Positions 12,608-24,236 of a stretch of 64,000 bases of DNA are shown here, piece by piece. This stretch comes from Chlamydoabsidia padenii (Eukaryota > Mucoromycota > Mucoromycetes > Mucorales > Cunninghamellaceae). Position numbers and translations under genes: made by a program. Numbering within the stretch: the stretch's first letter is position 1; each line of letters opens with the position of its first letter. The stretch lies in contig JAIWND010000018.1 of the NCBI GenBank assembly GCA_025330725.1, positions 62,001 through 126,000 on the forward strand, read 5' to 3'. The notes beneath the pieces were generated by a model. The model was not told the DNA's origin. It ran no database searches and worked only from the letters and a program-made list of their open reading frames with translations.

Positions 12608-14090
12608 TCATTTCCAAAATATTGAATTCTTTAAGAGTCGATCCACACCAGTTGATGGCAAGTTGATAGCAGTATTCATTGATTGTAATCCAGGTTCACC
12701 CAGTAAAGATAAGCTTGCCACACCCATATAAGAATGGAGGGCATCTTTGATATAATAATGAATACATAGTTTTTACTTGTTATTTATCTCTTTCTTACCT
12801 GGATAGGATGTAGCATCTTTTCCAAATCCACCTAATTTGGTTTGTGTTGACATTAAGAATGATCGAAGGTTATCATGATTTACAAGATCGTATGCATCCA
12901 ACATCTGTATATCAAATGGAGTTAATTGGTCAAGTCATATTGTAGTTATTATTATTATTAATATTACCTTTAAACTGGCACCAATCCAGAAACAATAGCA
13001 AGTATCAGGTTGCTTGTTTGGGCGACCTTGAAATCCTGTAGATTGTCGATCGAGACACCATTTTATCAACTTGTCCTTGTTCACTAGACCTTCTTGTTGT
13101 TTCCCCATTAATGTTAATGCTGCCACTCCACAAAATGTCGATCCACCATGCGATTCTTCACCCGAGTTTTGACCTACACCACATTCATAAGACTTGATAA
13201 AAATAATTAATTGCTCATACTTTTATGTAGAAGAGCTTTACTTACTTGTAATGTCCTGATATAAGTAATTGTCTTTTCCATATCCAATCCACTCCAATCA
13301 TTTAGTATATAACTGATGGCTGTTGCACAAAAGATACATCGGACATCCCGCTCCAGACTTTCATACGTTGGTGCTATGCTAAAATGACTTGTTAGTATGT
13401 GTCAATGATGTTATTCACAACTGGTCCTTTACCTTCCATCGTCTTGTTGCAAGTGCGCTATGGTTTTCACTATAGCTTTTCTATTGACGCGAGATAAATC
13501 ATCACCTAATAATAAAAGGTTTAAAAGAGCAGTATAGGTGTTGGCAATATGACTTGAATCATAGTGTTGGTATTCACAAGTTGTCTATAATATCCTACAT
13601 GGTTAATATTATCATAATTCATTGTCAAAATAGGGACTTGCCTTGTTAGATTCAAAGGGTCGGCCTGACCAAGAGGAGCCACGGAAACCACAATGAGCAT
13701 CATCTTGATGTAAACAAAAAGGGCAATATGATCGTTTAGTTCCTGTAATTAATCATCTTTTTTATTTATTTTTATTAGTGTTCCTTACTTTGACCATCAG
13801 TACTGGGTAAGATTTGTTGAGCATAAATCCATTCAATCCAGTCTTGTTTGTTGTGATCAGAGACATGACTATCGAGTGCTCCTAATAGTTCCAAACCACC
13901 TAGACAAAAGTAAGCAAGGGTCATTCTATGTGAAAAAAAAAAAAAAAAAAAAGAAAAGAGGTATTAATTTTACAATATGCGATGGCTATTTGTTTTACCT
14001 GTTTGTTTCTGTTTCGGTGTATAGGCTTGGTAACATCCGGAGATTGGATAAAAAGTATTGAATGTGTTTATCTCTTTGAAAATCTGTCAT
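12608..14090 (-). CDS. CDC43: geranylgeranyltransferase type I, beta subunit
   Basis: Beta subunit of protein geranylgeranyltransferase I, which prenylates CaaL proteins such as Rho GTPases. ATG 14090-14088 starts MTDFQRDKHIQYFLSNLRML. The first intron joins ...ETETNR to MTLAYFCLGGLELLGALDS, matching the family's first helices. Later exons carry the alpha-alpha barrel repeats: SGEESHGGSTFCGVAALTLM, the GFQGRPNKQPDTCYCFWIGA signature with the zinc-ligand Asp-x-Cys, and GGFGKDATSYPDALHSYMG with the distal His. About seven short exons; stop TGA 12610-12608. FQGRPNK and the C-terminal DALHSYMGVASLSLLGEPGL separate it from farnesyltransferase beta and Rab GGTase beta. Confidence 0.88.
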
Positions 14091-14190
14091 TATCAGAGTG
14101 GGATGGTATATGAAAAAGTGTAAAAGAGAAAGAAGAGAAACACAACAATAAATTGGGATTTTTATCCCCATAGTATGACCATTATTCAAA

Positions 14191-14201
14191 TTGAAATCCC
14201 G
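14191..14201 (-). promoter_or_regulatory. recurrent motif upstream of GGTase-I beta
   Basis: TTGAAATCCCG (CGGGATTTCAA on the minus strand) lies 100 nt upstream of the ATG at 14090. Confidence 0.35.
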
Positions 14202-14316
14202 TCATACTCTTTAGGAAGACAGACATGGAGAAGATTTATCCATAATGTACAATACACCATTTCTTTTTTATTATTATTATTATTCCAAACAAACAAAATG
14301 TATATAATTATCTAGT

Positions 14317-14803
14317 TTACAACACCTTGGCTTCGTTCTTCAACTTGTCCAACAAGTCATCCACTGATTCCACCTTGCGACCACCTTGACGTTTGGCAGG
14401 TTCTTCGACTTTGAGAGTTTCGATACGAGGAGAGATATCCACACCCAAATCTTCAGGAGTAATCTTGGTCAAAGGTTTCTTCTTAGCCTTCATGATGTTA
14501 GGCAAAGAAGCATATCGAGGTTCATTCAATCTACAAGCGATCATCACCATCGGGGTTATAATAATATAATAATAATAATAATAAGGTGAGTAAAAAAAAA
14601 AAAGCATGCCGTTATGTTCATTATAGATGGGATTATTACCGGAGATCAGTGGTAATGATAGCAGGCATCTTGGTCTTCAATGTTTCCAAACCACCATCGA
14701 TTTCACGAGTTACCTTGAGAGTTTCACCTTCGAATTCGACCTTGGAAGCAAAGGTGGTCTACATTAAAGAGTAAGTACCGTGGGAAAAAAAAACCACACA
14801 CTC

Positions 14804-14837
<34 letters not shown>

Positions 14838-15371
14838 TGAGGCCAGTTCAACAAACCAGCTAACATTTGACCAGTTTGGTTCGCATCATCATCAATAGCT
14901 TGTTTACCCAAGATGAATAAATCAGGTTTCTTTTCTTGTTTGTCGGTATAAGCCTTGAGTAATTTAGCCACAGCAAGAGGTTGTAAGCTAGCATCGTCCT
15001 TGATTTCAACGTGGACAGCACTATCGGCACCCATAGCCAGGGCAGTACGAAGCGTTTCTTGAGCCTTGGCAGATCCGCACGAGATGGCAACTACTTCAGT
15101 CGCCTTGTTTTTAGCCTTGATACGCACCGCTTCTTCAACAGCAATTTCATCGAATGGGTTCATGCTATGTTTAACGCTACGATCAACATCGGTTTTGGTG
15201 GGATTCACACGGACCTTGACAGCTAGACAAGTAAACAAAAAGTAAAACGAAAAAAAAAAAAAAATCATTAATTGACGGACCTGAATAGATTACATATTGG
15301 TTTGTTGTTTTTTCCTTACCATAGTCGATAACACGCTTGACAGGGACAAAGATACGTAATGGGTTGGACAT
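14317..15371 (-). CDS. ETFB: electron transfer flavoprotein, beta subunit
   Basis: Mitochondrial matrix FAD/AMP protein passing electrons from acyl-CoA dehydrogenases to ETF-QO. The start [18 protein letters not shown] at 15371 is the conserved N-terminus. After a short intron come [13 protein letters not shown] and [16 protein letters not shown] (the ETF-beta signature), then [20 protein letters not shown], which binds AMP/FAD. Two more introns (near 14762-14836 and 14536-14640) lead to [20 protein letters not shown] and [20 protein letters not shown], both highly conserved. Stop TAA 14319-14317. Complete and intact. The ATT/TTA triplet tracts at about 14808-14834 and near 14570 lie in introns. 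Confidence 0.95.
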
Positions 15372-15949
15372 TTTTATTTTATTTTATAAAAGGACAAGGA
15401 TTAAAAAAGTGAAAGAACAAGAAAAAAAAAAAAGATTACCTGAAAGATTAAATTCAAAAGTGTTCCACTATCGGGGATTGAAATGCTCCCCGGATTTCAA
15501 ATGGCTCTTTTTTTTTTCTTTGGACGTCATCAACCAAGTGAGCAAGGTGCGGAGATTCTCGGTATTTCAGGTTTACAACTCAGTCATTTGATGCATGGAT
15601 TCACCTCAAGGTATCTTAAAAGACTTGGTAGTATTGTCTTATGGAAAGGGGAGGGGGATCTGAGTACACTTTGTAGTAGGCAGGGGAAAAGGTTTGCCTC
15701 GTTCCAGTTACTCGAATTATTTGACCTTGCCTGATTCTCTTGGAACAAGGTTTGCTTCATCTGATTATATGACACATTGAAATAGTTGCTTAGTTGCAAA
15801 GGAAAGTAGGCCACTATATGCGAAAGTATCCATTTTTGGAACATTCAAATGCCGATGTGATCTGTTACTGTATGGATGTTTTGAATGGAGAACAAAGCAA
15901 ATGCATTCAGCAAGTCTTTTCATGCCATGAACCGTGTTCAATGTCATTA
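15372..15949. other. spacer between ETFB 5' end and mariner element
   Basis: Holds the ETFB promoter region with a direct pair of motif copies (15472-15501). Short frames here have no recognisable content. Confidence 0.5.
15472..15501 (+). promoter_or_regulatory. paired recurrent motif upstream of ETFB
   Basis: CGGGGATTGAAA (15472-15483) and CCGGATTTCAAA (15490-15501), separated by six bases in direct orientation, about 100 nt upstream of the ETFB ATG at 15371. Confidence 0.35.
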
Positions 15950-17698
15950 CATTATTTTAATTTGAATTTGAGACAGCGTCATTTTATTTTTAGACAGTGT
16001 GAATTAAAGTTTTAGACGGAGTTACATAATTTTGAGACGGAGCGGAGATAAATTTTAGACAGGTGAATATGCAAAGTGGACGCCAACGAGACAAGGTGCA
16101 AATCAACACTTTTTAGAATGGTACTTTTGCCCTTTTTCTTTTGTTCTCTGTGCTATCTAATGGATTTCATCAATTACATTCCATCTGATGAAGACTATTC
16201 TGATACGGAAGACGAGGTTGATGTGTCCCACGATCTTGGCGACATCGAAATGCTTGTTGATTTTAACACCAAATCGAGGAAGACTGCAATGGCAGGTGTG
16301 ATCGACGATATTACCATTGGAATGGGTACTGTGACAATAAATGCTCTGAAAAAGGACAAGAAATGCGACCTCGATTAAATCGAACGGTTCATTAATAGCA
16401 TCCAGGAACATGGTGAATCAATCGCATCGGCTGCAAAGACTTGTGGTATTCCGCGCAGCAGCGCTTATAAGCTGTTACATGAATTCAACCAAGGGGATGG
16501 CACGATTCTACCCGACAACTCGAGAAAAAAGCAAACCTGTCCCAAAAAAATTATTCCCAGAGCATTCAGCCTTCCTGATTCAACTATTCGATAAAAATCC
16601 GTCGATCACTTTGGGGTTGGCAAAAGAAGAATTCTGCAAGAACTTTGATGGGCTGGATGTGTCACTTGCCGGACTTTACAAGCATCTTCAAGAAAAATGC
16701 TGTCTATCTTTAAAACAAGCGTCCAAGTACACATTGGAAAGAGATACCCCAAAGATTCTTGATTTACGCTGCAATATTATTATCAAATGGAAGGAGATAG
16801 GCGTTGATTTCCAAAAGAATTGCGTTTTTGTAGATGAAGCTGGTTTCAGCTCTCAATTGATTAGAGGTCGTGCTTGGTCAAGGATTGGTGATCCTGCTGT
16901 CGTAAAGGTGCTCACTCAAAAAGAAATCAATCTCAGTATGATAGGATGTATTTCGCCATTTGGTACCATCAATTTCTTCAAAGTCATATCATTGAAAAGA
17001 TGCTGCCCTGATTGAAAAAGAGTTCCCTCAACCTCATGCATCGGGATCAAAAAAAAAATTGAACGCCGACGCAATGCAAAAGAAATCAAAGGCACCGCTC
17101 AGAAAAAGGGGACCACAACCTACCACATTGTCAAGTTTATGGAATCAGTCATGGACGTATTGGACAGACACGACAAGAAAGGAATGTTTATCGTGATGGA
17201 CAACTGTAAAGTGCACCATTCCCGTTTGGTTGTCGATATCATCAACGAGCGGGGGTACAAGCCTTTATACATGCCACCATATTCTCCCTTTCTCAATCCT
17301 ATTGAAGAATGCTGGGCGGAAATCAAGAGTCAGATTAGAAGAAATCTGCTCAATAAAGACGACATGCTGAGTGCTCGTATCGTTGAAGCTTGCAAAAGTG
17401 TCACCATTGAAGATCGTCAAGGTTGGATCAGGCACACTGAATCTTTTTGGGATAGATGCCTTCAAAGAGAACTTGGTTTGAAGTAACATGTTGTCTAAAA
17501 TTTATTACTACCTTGTCTCGATTTTTTTTCTTTCTTGGCGTCAACTTTGTATATTCATCTGCCTAAAAATAAAAATCCACCGTGTCCAAAAGTTATCTCT
17601 GCTCCGTCTCAAAAACTATGCAACTCCGTCTAAAACTGTTAATTCACACTGTCTAAAAAAAAAAAATAACGCTATCTCAAATTCAAGTTAAAATACTG
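15950..17698 (+). mobile_element. Tc1/mariner-superfamily DNA transposon, decayed
   Basis: Element of 1749 bp flanked by TA duplications (15948-15949 and 17699-17700). The terminal inverted repeats, about 115-121 bp, begin CATTATTTTAA on the left and CAGTATTTTAA on the right (reverse complement), then share TTGAATTTGAGA, AGACAGTGTGAATTAA and TAGACGGAGTT. Left TIR is about 15950-16064, right TIR about 17578-17698. It encodes a broken DD34E transposase (separate entry). The TA target and terminal CA are hallmarks of the superfamily. Confidence 0.92.
16160..17486 (+). pseudogene. DD34E mariner-type transposase, interrupted
   Basis: Inferred start MDFINYIPSDEDYSD. A helix-turn-helix follows (GESIASAAKTCGIPRSSAYK). 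Catalytic motifs are FVDEAGF (first Asp), VMDNCKVHHS (second Asp) and YSPFLNPIEECW (Glu), with 34 residues between the second Asp and the Glu. Breaks: an in-frame TAA at 16376-16378, a frameshift at the A-run near 16544-16550, and a shifted segment around 17005-17065 with TGA at 17013-17015. The frame then runs to TAA near 17484-17486. The catalytic triad is retained but the product cannot be made as one chain unless unseen introns restore it. Confidence 0.85.
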
Positions 17699-17700
17699 TA

Positions 17701-18228
17701 GAGAGAAAAGTTACCCCTGTATTCCCTATTCCAGGTTTTCATTTCAACTCCAGCCACGCTGCTGATAAAAAATTTAAAAAAAACACCTCGGAAAAGGGCT
17801 GGTTTTTGCTCTATGTTTCATACATGATCACACGCTTTCGAGTAAACTATCTTGATCATGAAAACGACGGAGTATAGAATACTATTATCAAGGTGGTGAT
17901 TATCCATACCTTTTTGATAAAGCCTTTTTGCTAATGTAAAACAGTATTCAGTGCCTTTTTCCCTCTTGGTTGCTATGACCTATTGGTCCGATCGTCATGA
18001 TGGAATTATTTTCTTCGCTCTCGGGGTTAGATCTCCGTTTTGATTAAAAATAGATTGGTATCAGTTTGACAGCCAATCACTTGTAGCCAATCATTTGGGA
18101 AAAGCGGGATTTGAAAACAAAAATAAATTTTATGGGCGTTCAACTTTTTTTTTTTATTTTTTCATTCTTTTTACTCTTCTTCCCCTATTTGTCATCATCC
18201 TGTTTACGTTAGTACTCACCATACAACA
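17701..18228. other. spacer upstream of UAP1
   Basis: No gene seen. Contains CCAAT-like boxes (AGCCAATCA, about 18070-18092), the GCGGGATTTGAAA motif at 18104-18116 and a T-rich tract just before the start codon. Confidence 0.5.
18104..18116 (+). promoter_or_regulatory. recurrent GCGGGATTTGAAA motif upstream of UAP1
   Basis: Best-consensus copy, ending 112 nt before the UAP1 ATG and just downstream of two AGCCAAT boxes. Promoter role inferred. Confidence 0.4.
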
Positions 18229-19868
18229 ATGACTATCTCCACCTCTTTACCTATCAGTGAAAATGACTTTGGCGCTTTGAAAAGTCGTTATCAAACAGCA
18301 GGACAAGAACATCTCTTTACCTTTTTTGAAGAACTTGGACCAGCCGAACAACAATCCTTATACCAACAACTCGTTGAATTCGACGTGGAACGAATCAATC
18401 AAATCTATCAAACTGCTATCCAAGGTGCTTCCAAACAAGAAGAATGTAATGTGGAACCTCTATCTGAACAAGTATTTGATTCCGTGCTGACAGCCTCTCC
18501 TCAAGCCCTCAAGGAATGGGAAACTCTCGGTATGACATTGATTGCTCAAGGTAAAGTGGCGGTGATCCTCATGGCAGGTGGACAAGGTACTCGTCTTGGC
18601 TCGGCGGATCCCAAGGGTTGTTATGATATCAACTTGCCCTCCAAGAAATCATTATTCCAATTACAAGCGGAGCGTATTCTTCGCCTGCAAGCTTTAGCCC
18701 GTCAATATAAAACTCCTACTGATTCCGCGGTAACGGTGATTCCTTGGTACATCATGACGTCTGGACCTACTCACCAACCTACTGTGGATTACTTTGAACA
18801 AAATGGTTACTTTGGACTCAAGAAGGAAAATATCTTTTTCTTTGAACAAGGTACTTTGCCTTGTTTGACAATGGATGGTAAAATCATTTTGGAATCAAAG
18901 AGCAAGGTAAGAACAGGCTACTAAAATAAAAGGGGATAGGGTCGGGAAAATAAAGCGAAAGCGCGTGCACCAAAAAAAAGTGAAACAATGAATTAAAAAA
19001 TGCTGACACAGTTTTTTTTTTTTTTATTATTATTATACACTAGATTGCTATTGCTCCTGATGGAAATGGTGGTATCTATGCTGCTGTACAAAACAAGGGT
19101 GTTATTGCTGATCTCAAGAAACGTGGCATCCTTTACTCACACTGTTATTGCGTCGACAACTGTCTTGCCAAAGTAGCTGATCCTGTCTTTATTGGGTACT
19201 GTGTCTCGAAACAAACAGATTGTGGTGTCAAGGTGGTGGGCAAGGCGGCTCCCGAAGAACCCGTGGGTGTGGTCTGTCGTCGTAATGGCAACTATGGTGT
19301 GGTGGAATACTCTGAAATCTCCCAAGAAATCTCTGAACGACGTCGTCCGGATGGCTCCCTTGCGTTTGGTGCTGCCAACATTGCCAACCACTTTTTCAGC
19401 ACCGACTTTTTGGAACGGGTGCCTACTTTTGCCTCCCAACTCGAATATCATATTGCGAAAAAGAAGATCAAGTACGTGGATTTACAATCAGGACAAGTGG
19501 TGGTGCCTACCAGTAACAGTGGGATGAAGTTGGAATGCTTTGTGTTTGATGTCTTTCCTTTTGCCAAGAACTTGTCTGTGCTTGAAGTCGATCGCAAAGA
19601 AGAATTCTCGCCTCTGAAGAATGCTCCTGGGTCTGGTGCCGATTGTCCGGAAACATCAAGACGGGATATCATTGCTCAACATGTTCGGTTTATCCGCAAT
19701 GCTGGTGGTCATATTGTCGGTGATTTGGATGATCCTTTGGTCCAATTCGAATTGTCCCCTTGGGTTAGTTATGGTGGTGAAGGGCTTCAAGATATCGTCC
19801 AGAACAAGACTATCACTCTTCCTGCTATTATTGAAACAAAACAAGATTTGATCCGGTTGGCGCAATAA
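18229..19868 (+). CDS. UAP1: UDP-N-acetylglucosamine pyrophosphorylase
   Basis: Makes UDP-GlcNAc from GlcNAc-1-P and UTP in the cytosol, the precursor for chitin, N-glycans and GPI anchors. Two exons: 18229 to 18906 and about 19044 to 19868, with one GTAAGA..TAG intron. The nucleotide-binding signature AVILMAGGQGTRLGSADPKG is intact. Further conserved stretches are PWYIMTSGPTHQPTVDYFEQ, IAIAPDGNGGIYAA, NGNYGVVEYSEI and ETSRRDIIAQHVRFIRNAGG. The length (about 500 residues) is normal. The position of the motif and CCAAT boxes supports ATG 18229. Confidence 0.95.
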
Positions 19869-20233
19869 TGGTTTGTTGGACTCTTCACTCTCATTTAGTT
19901 TTATTATTATTTACCATCATCTCCTTTAAACACACACACACACACATCCACTTGATAATATCACTTTGATTCTCATATTCTCTATACCAATTGAAGTAGA
20001 TTTTTTTATATAAATAAATGATCATGTTTTTTTATTGTTATTAATGATATGGACTGTGCGTCCAAATAGGATATGATCACGAACAGGTGGTCCGTGATGT
20101 CAAGGACTGTTGGGAAGGAAACCGAAATAAGCTTGCGGGATTTCAAAGCCCGCGTATCCACTTTATTGTTTTGGCCCGCCCAATTTTATTTTTCCCACTT
20201 TTCTTTTTACTTTCTATTATCCCGACTACAATC
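19869..20233. other. UAP1 3' region and SHR3 promoter
   Basis: A (CA)n tract at about 19931-19944 and a TATAAATAAATGATC polyadenylation-like segment near 20010. The SHR3 promoter carries a motif at 20135-20147. The open frame upstream of the SHR3 ATG (YDHEQVVRDVKD...) is probably not coding. Confidence 0.45.
20135..20147 (+). promoter_or_regulatory. recurrent GCGGGATTTCAAA motif upstream of SHR3
   Basis: GCGGGATTTCAAA, followed at once by GCCCGCG so that GCGGG..CCCGC can pair, ends 86 nt before the SHR3 ATG. Confidence 0.35.
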
Positions 20234-21157
20234 ATGGAAGAATATCATCAAAAAACCAAAGTGGCCATGATCTTATGCTCTTGCTTCTTTGCATTCGGCG
20301 TAAGTAAACCTTTAAATAAAAAATAAAAGAACGTGGATTATTAATAATGAAACATGTTTCCTAGTCGTACTGGTCAGATTGGGCTTTTGACTATTATTTA
20401 CTGTGGGCTAATCCTGCCGATCATCCTAATGCTGTTGCTCGTGCTGCTGTAAGTAAAAAAAGAAAAAAAAAAAGACTACTTGATATTGTTGAAATGACTA
20501 ATCTTGTTATTCTGTTGATGTGTAGGTTTACTATGCTACTCAAACCGAAGTACCCAATATCCTAAAGTACATTCCCTTGGTCAACTTGTTAATTGGTGCG
20601 ATTGGGTTCTCGGCTGGTTTAGCGAATATGACAGATGGAAATATGTTATTTGATGGTGCTTCGATTGGTAAGGGAACTAGTTTGGATAGGGGTCTTGTTA
20701 CTTACATGTCTTTTATTTTATACCCAGTGTTGCTGTTATTCGGTATCTCCACTTATGCTACTTCGGTCAAGCCAGGTAAAACAAGAATACACATGATCAA
20801 GGAAACATACCCTTTTTGCTCACCCTTTTTCTTTTTTCATTCGATAATCATTAGCTTTGGTGACAATCACTGAATCCAAGGATGATGATGCAGTGTTGGC
20901 CGCCTTGAAAAACATTGCTGCTGCTCATTTCATCATTGTATTGGCAGTTACAGGTATAAACAAAATGGGTTCATTGTGGCACACACACACACACATTCTC
21001 ACACAAGACCTTCGGTGAATTTATTTTTATAGGTATTGTTGGTCTTCAATTGGCTCATCTTTTTGTCATGAAGAAGACTGAAAAGTCTGAACGAAAAGGA
21101 AACAAACAACAAGCTACTTTTGAAAAGGCATCGTCTTCTAGTAAGAAGAAGGATTAG
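20234..21157 (+). CDS. SHR3: SHR3-like ER chaperone for amino-acid permeases
   Basis: ER membrane protein that helps amino-acid permeases fold and leave the ER (Shr3 family). ATG 20234 gives MEEYHQKTKVAMILCSCFFA, entering the first membrane helix; splicing then gives FAFGSYWSDWAFDYYLLW, matching the family's FxxGxxFxxWxxDYxxLW. Later exons give LVNLLIGAIGFSAGLANM and NMLFDGASIVLLLFGISTY, the most conserved Shr3 stretch, then a fourth helix GIVGLQLAHLFVMKK and a lysine-rich cytosolic tail ending KKKD, a possible KKxx-type ER-retention signal. Five introns are visible, two with T-rich or CA-rich interiors. Stop TAG 21155-21157. Confidence 0.82.
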
Positions 21158-21223
21158 GGTCTGTTTATCTTTATACTTTGTATGTACCATTCTGTATTCT
21201 CTTTACTCATTATAATAAAAATG

Positions 21224-21236
21224 TCGGGATTTGAAT
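21224..21236 (+). promoter_or_regulatory. recurrent TCGGGATTTGAAT motif upstream of VMA22
   Basis: Ends 97 nt before the VMA22 ATG at 21334. Confidence 0.4.
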
Positions 21237-21333
21237 TATCCTCCATATTCCGGCCGGCTTCCTTAATTTGTCTCCCTCTTCTCTTTCTCTTATTTTATTT
21301 TTATTTTTATATACAGTTGTACATATATCAATC

Positions 21334-22196
21334 ATGGCCACATCACCACTATCACCACCAACAGAAACAACTACAACGAAACCAACCAGTGGTGACGACC
21401 GATATGACCAACTATGCAAACAACTCGATGAATTGACCTTTGCCTATATTCACAAAATGAACCAGTATGTCAACGACAGAGCTACAACAAATAGCGAACT
21501 ACAAAAGGTAAACACTTCACCATCTTGCTAATCCTTGTTACTAATTCTTGTTTTATTTAAAAGGGATTTTTAGAATTAGCTCATGCCAAGTATACCATGG
21601 GGGATAAGACCTTATCACATGCTTCCTATGATGGAAGAATGAAAGCTAAACTACTACTGTAAGTGAACACTGGAGTGGGGGGGGAGAGTAGACTCATTCA
21701 CTCACTCACTTTTCATTATATATGTATAGAAAGGTGGATCATAAAGACAATAGCACACCATACACCATGATACGACTACCTAAAGAACGCATAGACCTCG
21801 GACTTCGACAACGTATAGAGAATGAAACGGAATGGATGCAAAAAAAGGACCTAAAGGATGTGGTAGATAAAGAAGAATATGAAATGGATGAAAAGAAACC
21901 AGGTAAAAAAGTAAGAAGGATAGCAACCAAGGCAAATGGTGATCCTCTACATTGGTTTGGTTTACTGGTCTCACCTTCCCTGCGTACTTGCCAAGATTAC
22001 TTTCAAACAGGTAAACAATTAAAAGGTATCTTTTTTATAGATTAGGAATCATTCACCTTGTTGTTGTTTTTTTATTGTAGCTACAACACATCTTATTGAT
22101 ACCGCCAACTTGATTCATGAACTACGAACTATGGAACAGCGGTATCTATCATTGGAACAAGAAAAGAATGCTATAGATACCAAAAGATACTCGTAG
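21334..22196 (+). CDS. VMA22: V-ATPase assembly factor VMA22/CCDC115-like
   Basis: Peripheral ER factor needed to assemble the Vo sector of the vacuolar H+-ATPase. ATG 21334 (MATSPLSPPTETTTT) follows a pyrimidine-rich leader. An N-terminal helix LCKQLDELTFAYIHKMNQYV is followed by GFLELAHAKYTMGDKTLSHA, both typical of the family, then a charged linker and the diagnostic NGDPLHWFGLLVSPSLRTCQ (family pattern DPLxWFGxLVPxxLRxxQ) and a final helix. Four exons; stop TAG 22194-22196. The family is short and diverged, so identity rests mainly on the WFGxLV block. Confidence 0.8.
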
Positions 22197-22620
22197 AAAC
22201 TAGTTAGATTATATATTTGTTTATTCTTAATGCTATTTGCTTTGTATATATTGATTGAAATGAAGAATATAATTTTAAAAAAACTACCGTTTTGTTTATT
22301 GTTTTTATTAAAAGTGATGATATGGGAATGATGTGGAAGGAATGACTATGTAAACAACAAAAAAAGGTTGGAAAGTCTATTTAAAACGTAGACAATGGTG
22401 GCTAAAGACAACTGTATGTGTATCTACAAACAAACAAACAAACAAATAATATAGTCATCCACCTTATCCCGTGCCTGGTTATACAATGATCAGTTGGGTT
22501 ATACGAAATCATGCATTTTCAAATCCCGCCGTCGACTCAGCATATATACGAGATACCATCCCACTTTACTTTTATACAAGTCCAACATTCTGAATCGTTT
22601 AAATAATGTTTATTGTTTTT
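22197..22620. other. spacer between convergent VMA22 and AVT gene
   Basis: Contains a (CAAA)n tract near 22429-22446 and the motif TTTCAAATCCCGCC at 22517-22530, preceded by ATGCAT. No gene seen. Confidence 0.5.
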
Positions 22621-24236
22621 TCATCCAAAAGTAGGACAATAGGGCATTAATGAGACAGAACCCGGTTGACTAAAAGTACTAATAGTAACGTAAAGTGTAT
22701 AGATCATGATACCTACACCCCACATCATTAGACAACAATCGACCACCTTTGCCCATACGCTTGTAGCTACTTTGAAATGGAACATACCAGGAAAAATGAA
22801 ACATAATGGGACACAGGCGATGGAGCCAATGAGAGCCACAAATTTAGTCAAATCATCAACAAGATAAGCAATCGTTGCACACACAACAGTCAGAATACAG
22901 CGAAAGATATTCTTGAGCCAACGAATACGATTGTCTTGGGATCCAGAGGGACATTTCTGAAAGACCCCATTCTCAATGATCTTGATAGCTGGGAACAGCA
23001 TGAGCGGGATTCTAAAAAAATCAAAGATGCATAAAAGTTAAAAATGTGGAACTCCGCTTCCTCTTTCCCCCCCCTTCCTTTCCACTTGCGTTAATATGAT
23101 AGCGACAGAATACAATAATTGCACGGTGATAGTCAAAGGATGAGAAGGAGGAAAATTATAGACAACAGCAGCTTGAATCTGATCCCCATAGGCCAAATAA
23201 GACATGGAACCGACAAGGATATAAATGATACATACAACGATCGTACCAAGAGACACCACAAACGGAAACTTCTCTGGCCGGTCCATTGATTCTGCAATAG
23301 GAATAACCAGACCAATCCCTTCAAATGAAAACGTTGCGGTGCCAATCATCAGGGCAAAATTGGATGTATTGACCGACTGGATATGAGGCCCCGGGCCATG
23401 CTGGATCAATTGAGCACTTGTAAAGTAAATGACACATACCAACCCAAACAAGATAAAAAGATCGGCGAGAATGACGGTAAAGGACAGTCGGGCAATGTGG
23501 CGGACGAGGATGAGAGGGATGACAATCACTAGTGGCATCCAGATATACGTCTTTTGTGACACATGGACCATGGCGCAATCCGATAACACTTGGACTACAC
23601 TCACAAGATTGCCGGCAATGAAAATAAAGTACGAGCACACAAACCCGATTTGTGAGACCAGGATGAAGAATAGAACCAGGTACCGTACTGTGGCTCCATA
23701 CAATCGATTGCCTACGTCTCCATATGATCCGCCTACGATGGCTTGGGCTTTGACTAGTCGAAGAAATGCAACAAGGCAGATGGATGCTATGAGGATCATC
23801 AGAACAATCGATAAAGCTAATCCGCCATACTCAAAGCTGATCCGATCCACCCCCCCCAAAAAAAATGAGATTCATGCAACTTCAAATCCCGACTTTTTTT
23901 TTCTTACCCTTTTCCCAAAAAAAGAACTCCCGAGCCAATAAAAGCTTTCAAGAACATGAACATGGCCTTTTTGGTCGAAGCGGTAGGTGGTTGACTAGTC
24001 TCATTCTCTTCCTCTACCTTTTCCTTCTCGATTGGTAGTTTTGATTTTTCAGGATGATGATAATCCCATCTTTCGCTAGCGAATTGGCTATTATATAATG
24101 AATAAGAAGATACAGAGTGTGTGAATGATTTCTTATTGGATAGTGTCGGCCGAAACAACGTCTGATCTACTCGATCCGTGTCTTGAAAAGTGGCCTTTTT
24201 TCGTGATGGGGTTTGATCCGACTTTGTTTCTGTCAT
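22621..24236 (-). CDS. AVT3: AVT-type vacuolar amino-acid transporter (AAAP family)
   Basis: Amino acid/auxin permease family carrier, closest to fungal AVT3/AVT4 vacuolar exporters. ATG 24236-24234 begins MTETKSDQTPSRKKATFQD; the first 90 residues are hydrophilic. Membrane segments follow from AMFMFLKAFIGSGVLFLGKG, the family's first-helix signature. Others include LILVRHIARLSFTVILADLF, GTATFSFEGIGLVIPIAESM and FVALIGSIACVPLCFIFPGM. Introns: one at about 23852-23908 containing a motif copy (23881-23893), and one at 23012-23089 best read as GC-AG (see findings). Stop TGA 22623-22621. Paralogous to the gene at 51346-53782, but with a much shorter N-terminal tail. Confidence 0.88.

Noticed and set aside
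20050..20233. N-terminal extension of SHR3 (DHEQVVRDVKDCWEGNR...)
   Set aside because: The Shr3 family begins immediately before the first helix, so ATG 20234 is adequate; the upstream frame has no in-frame ATG giving a known N-terminus and it contains the promoter motif.
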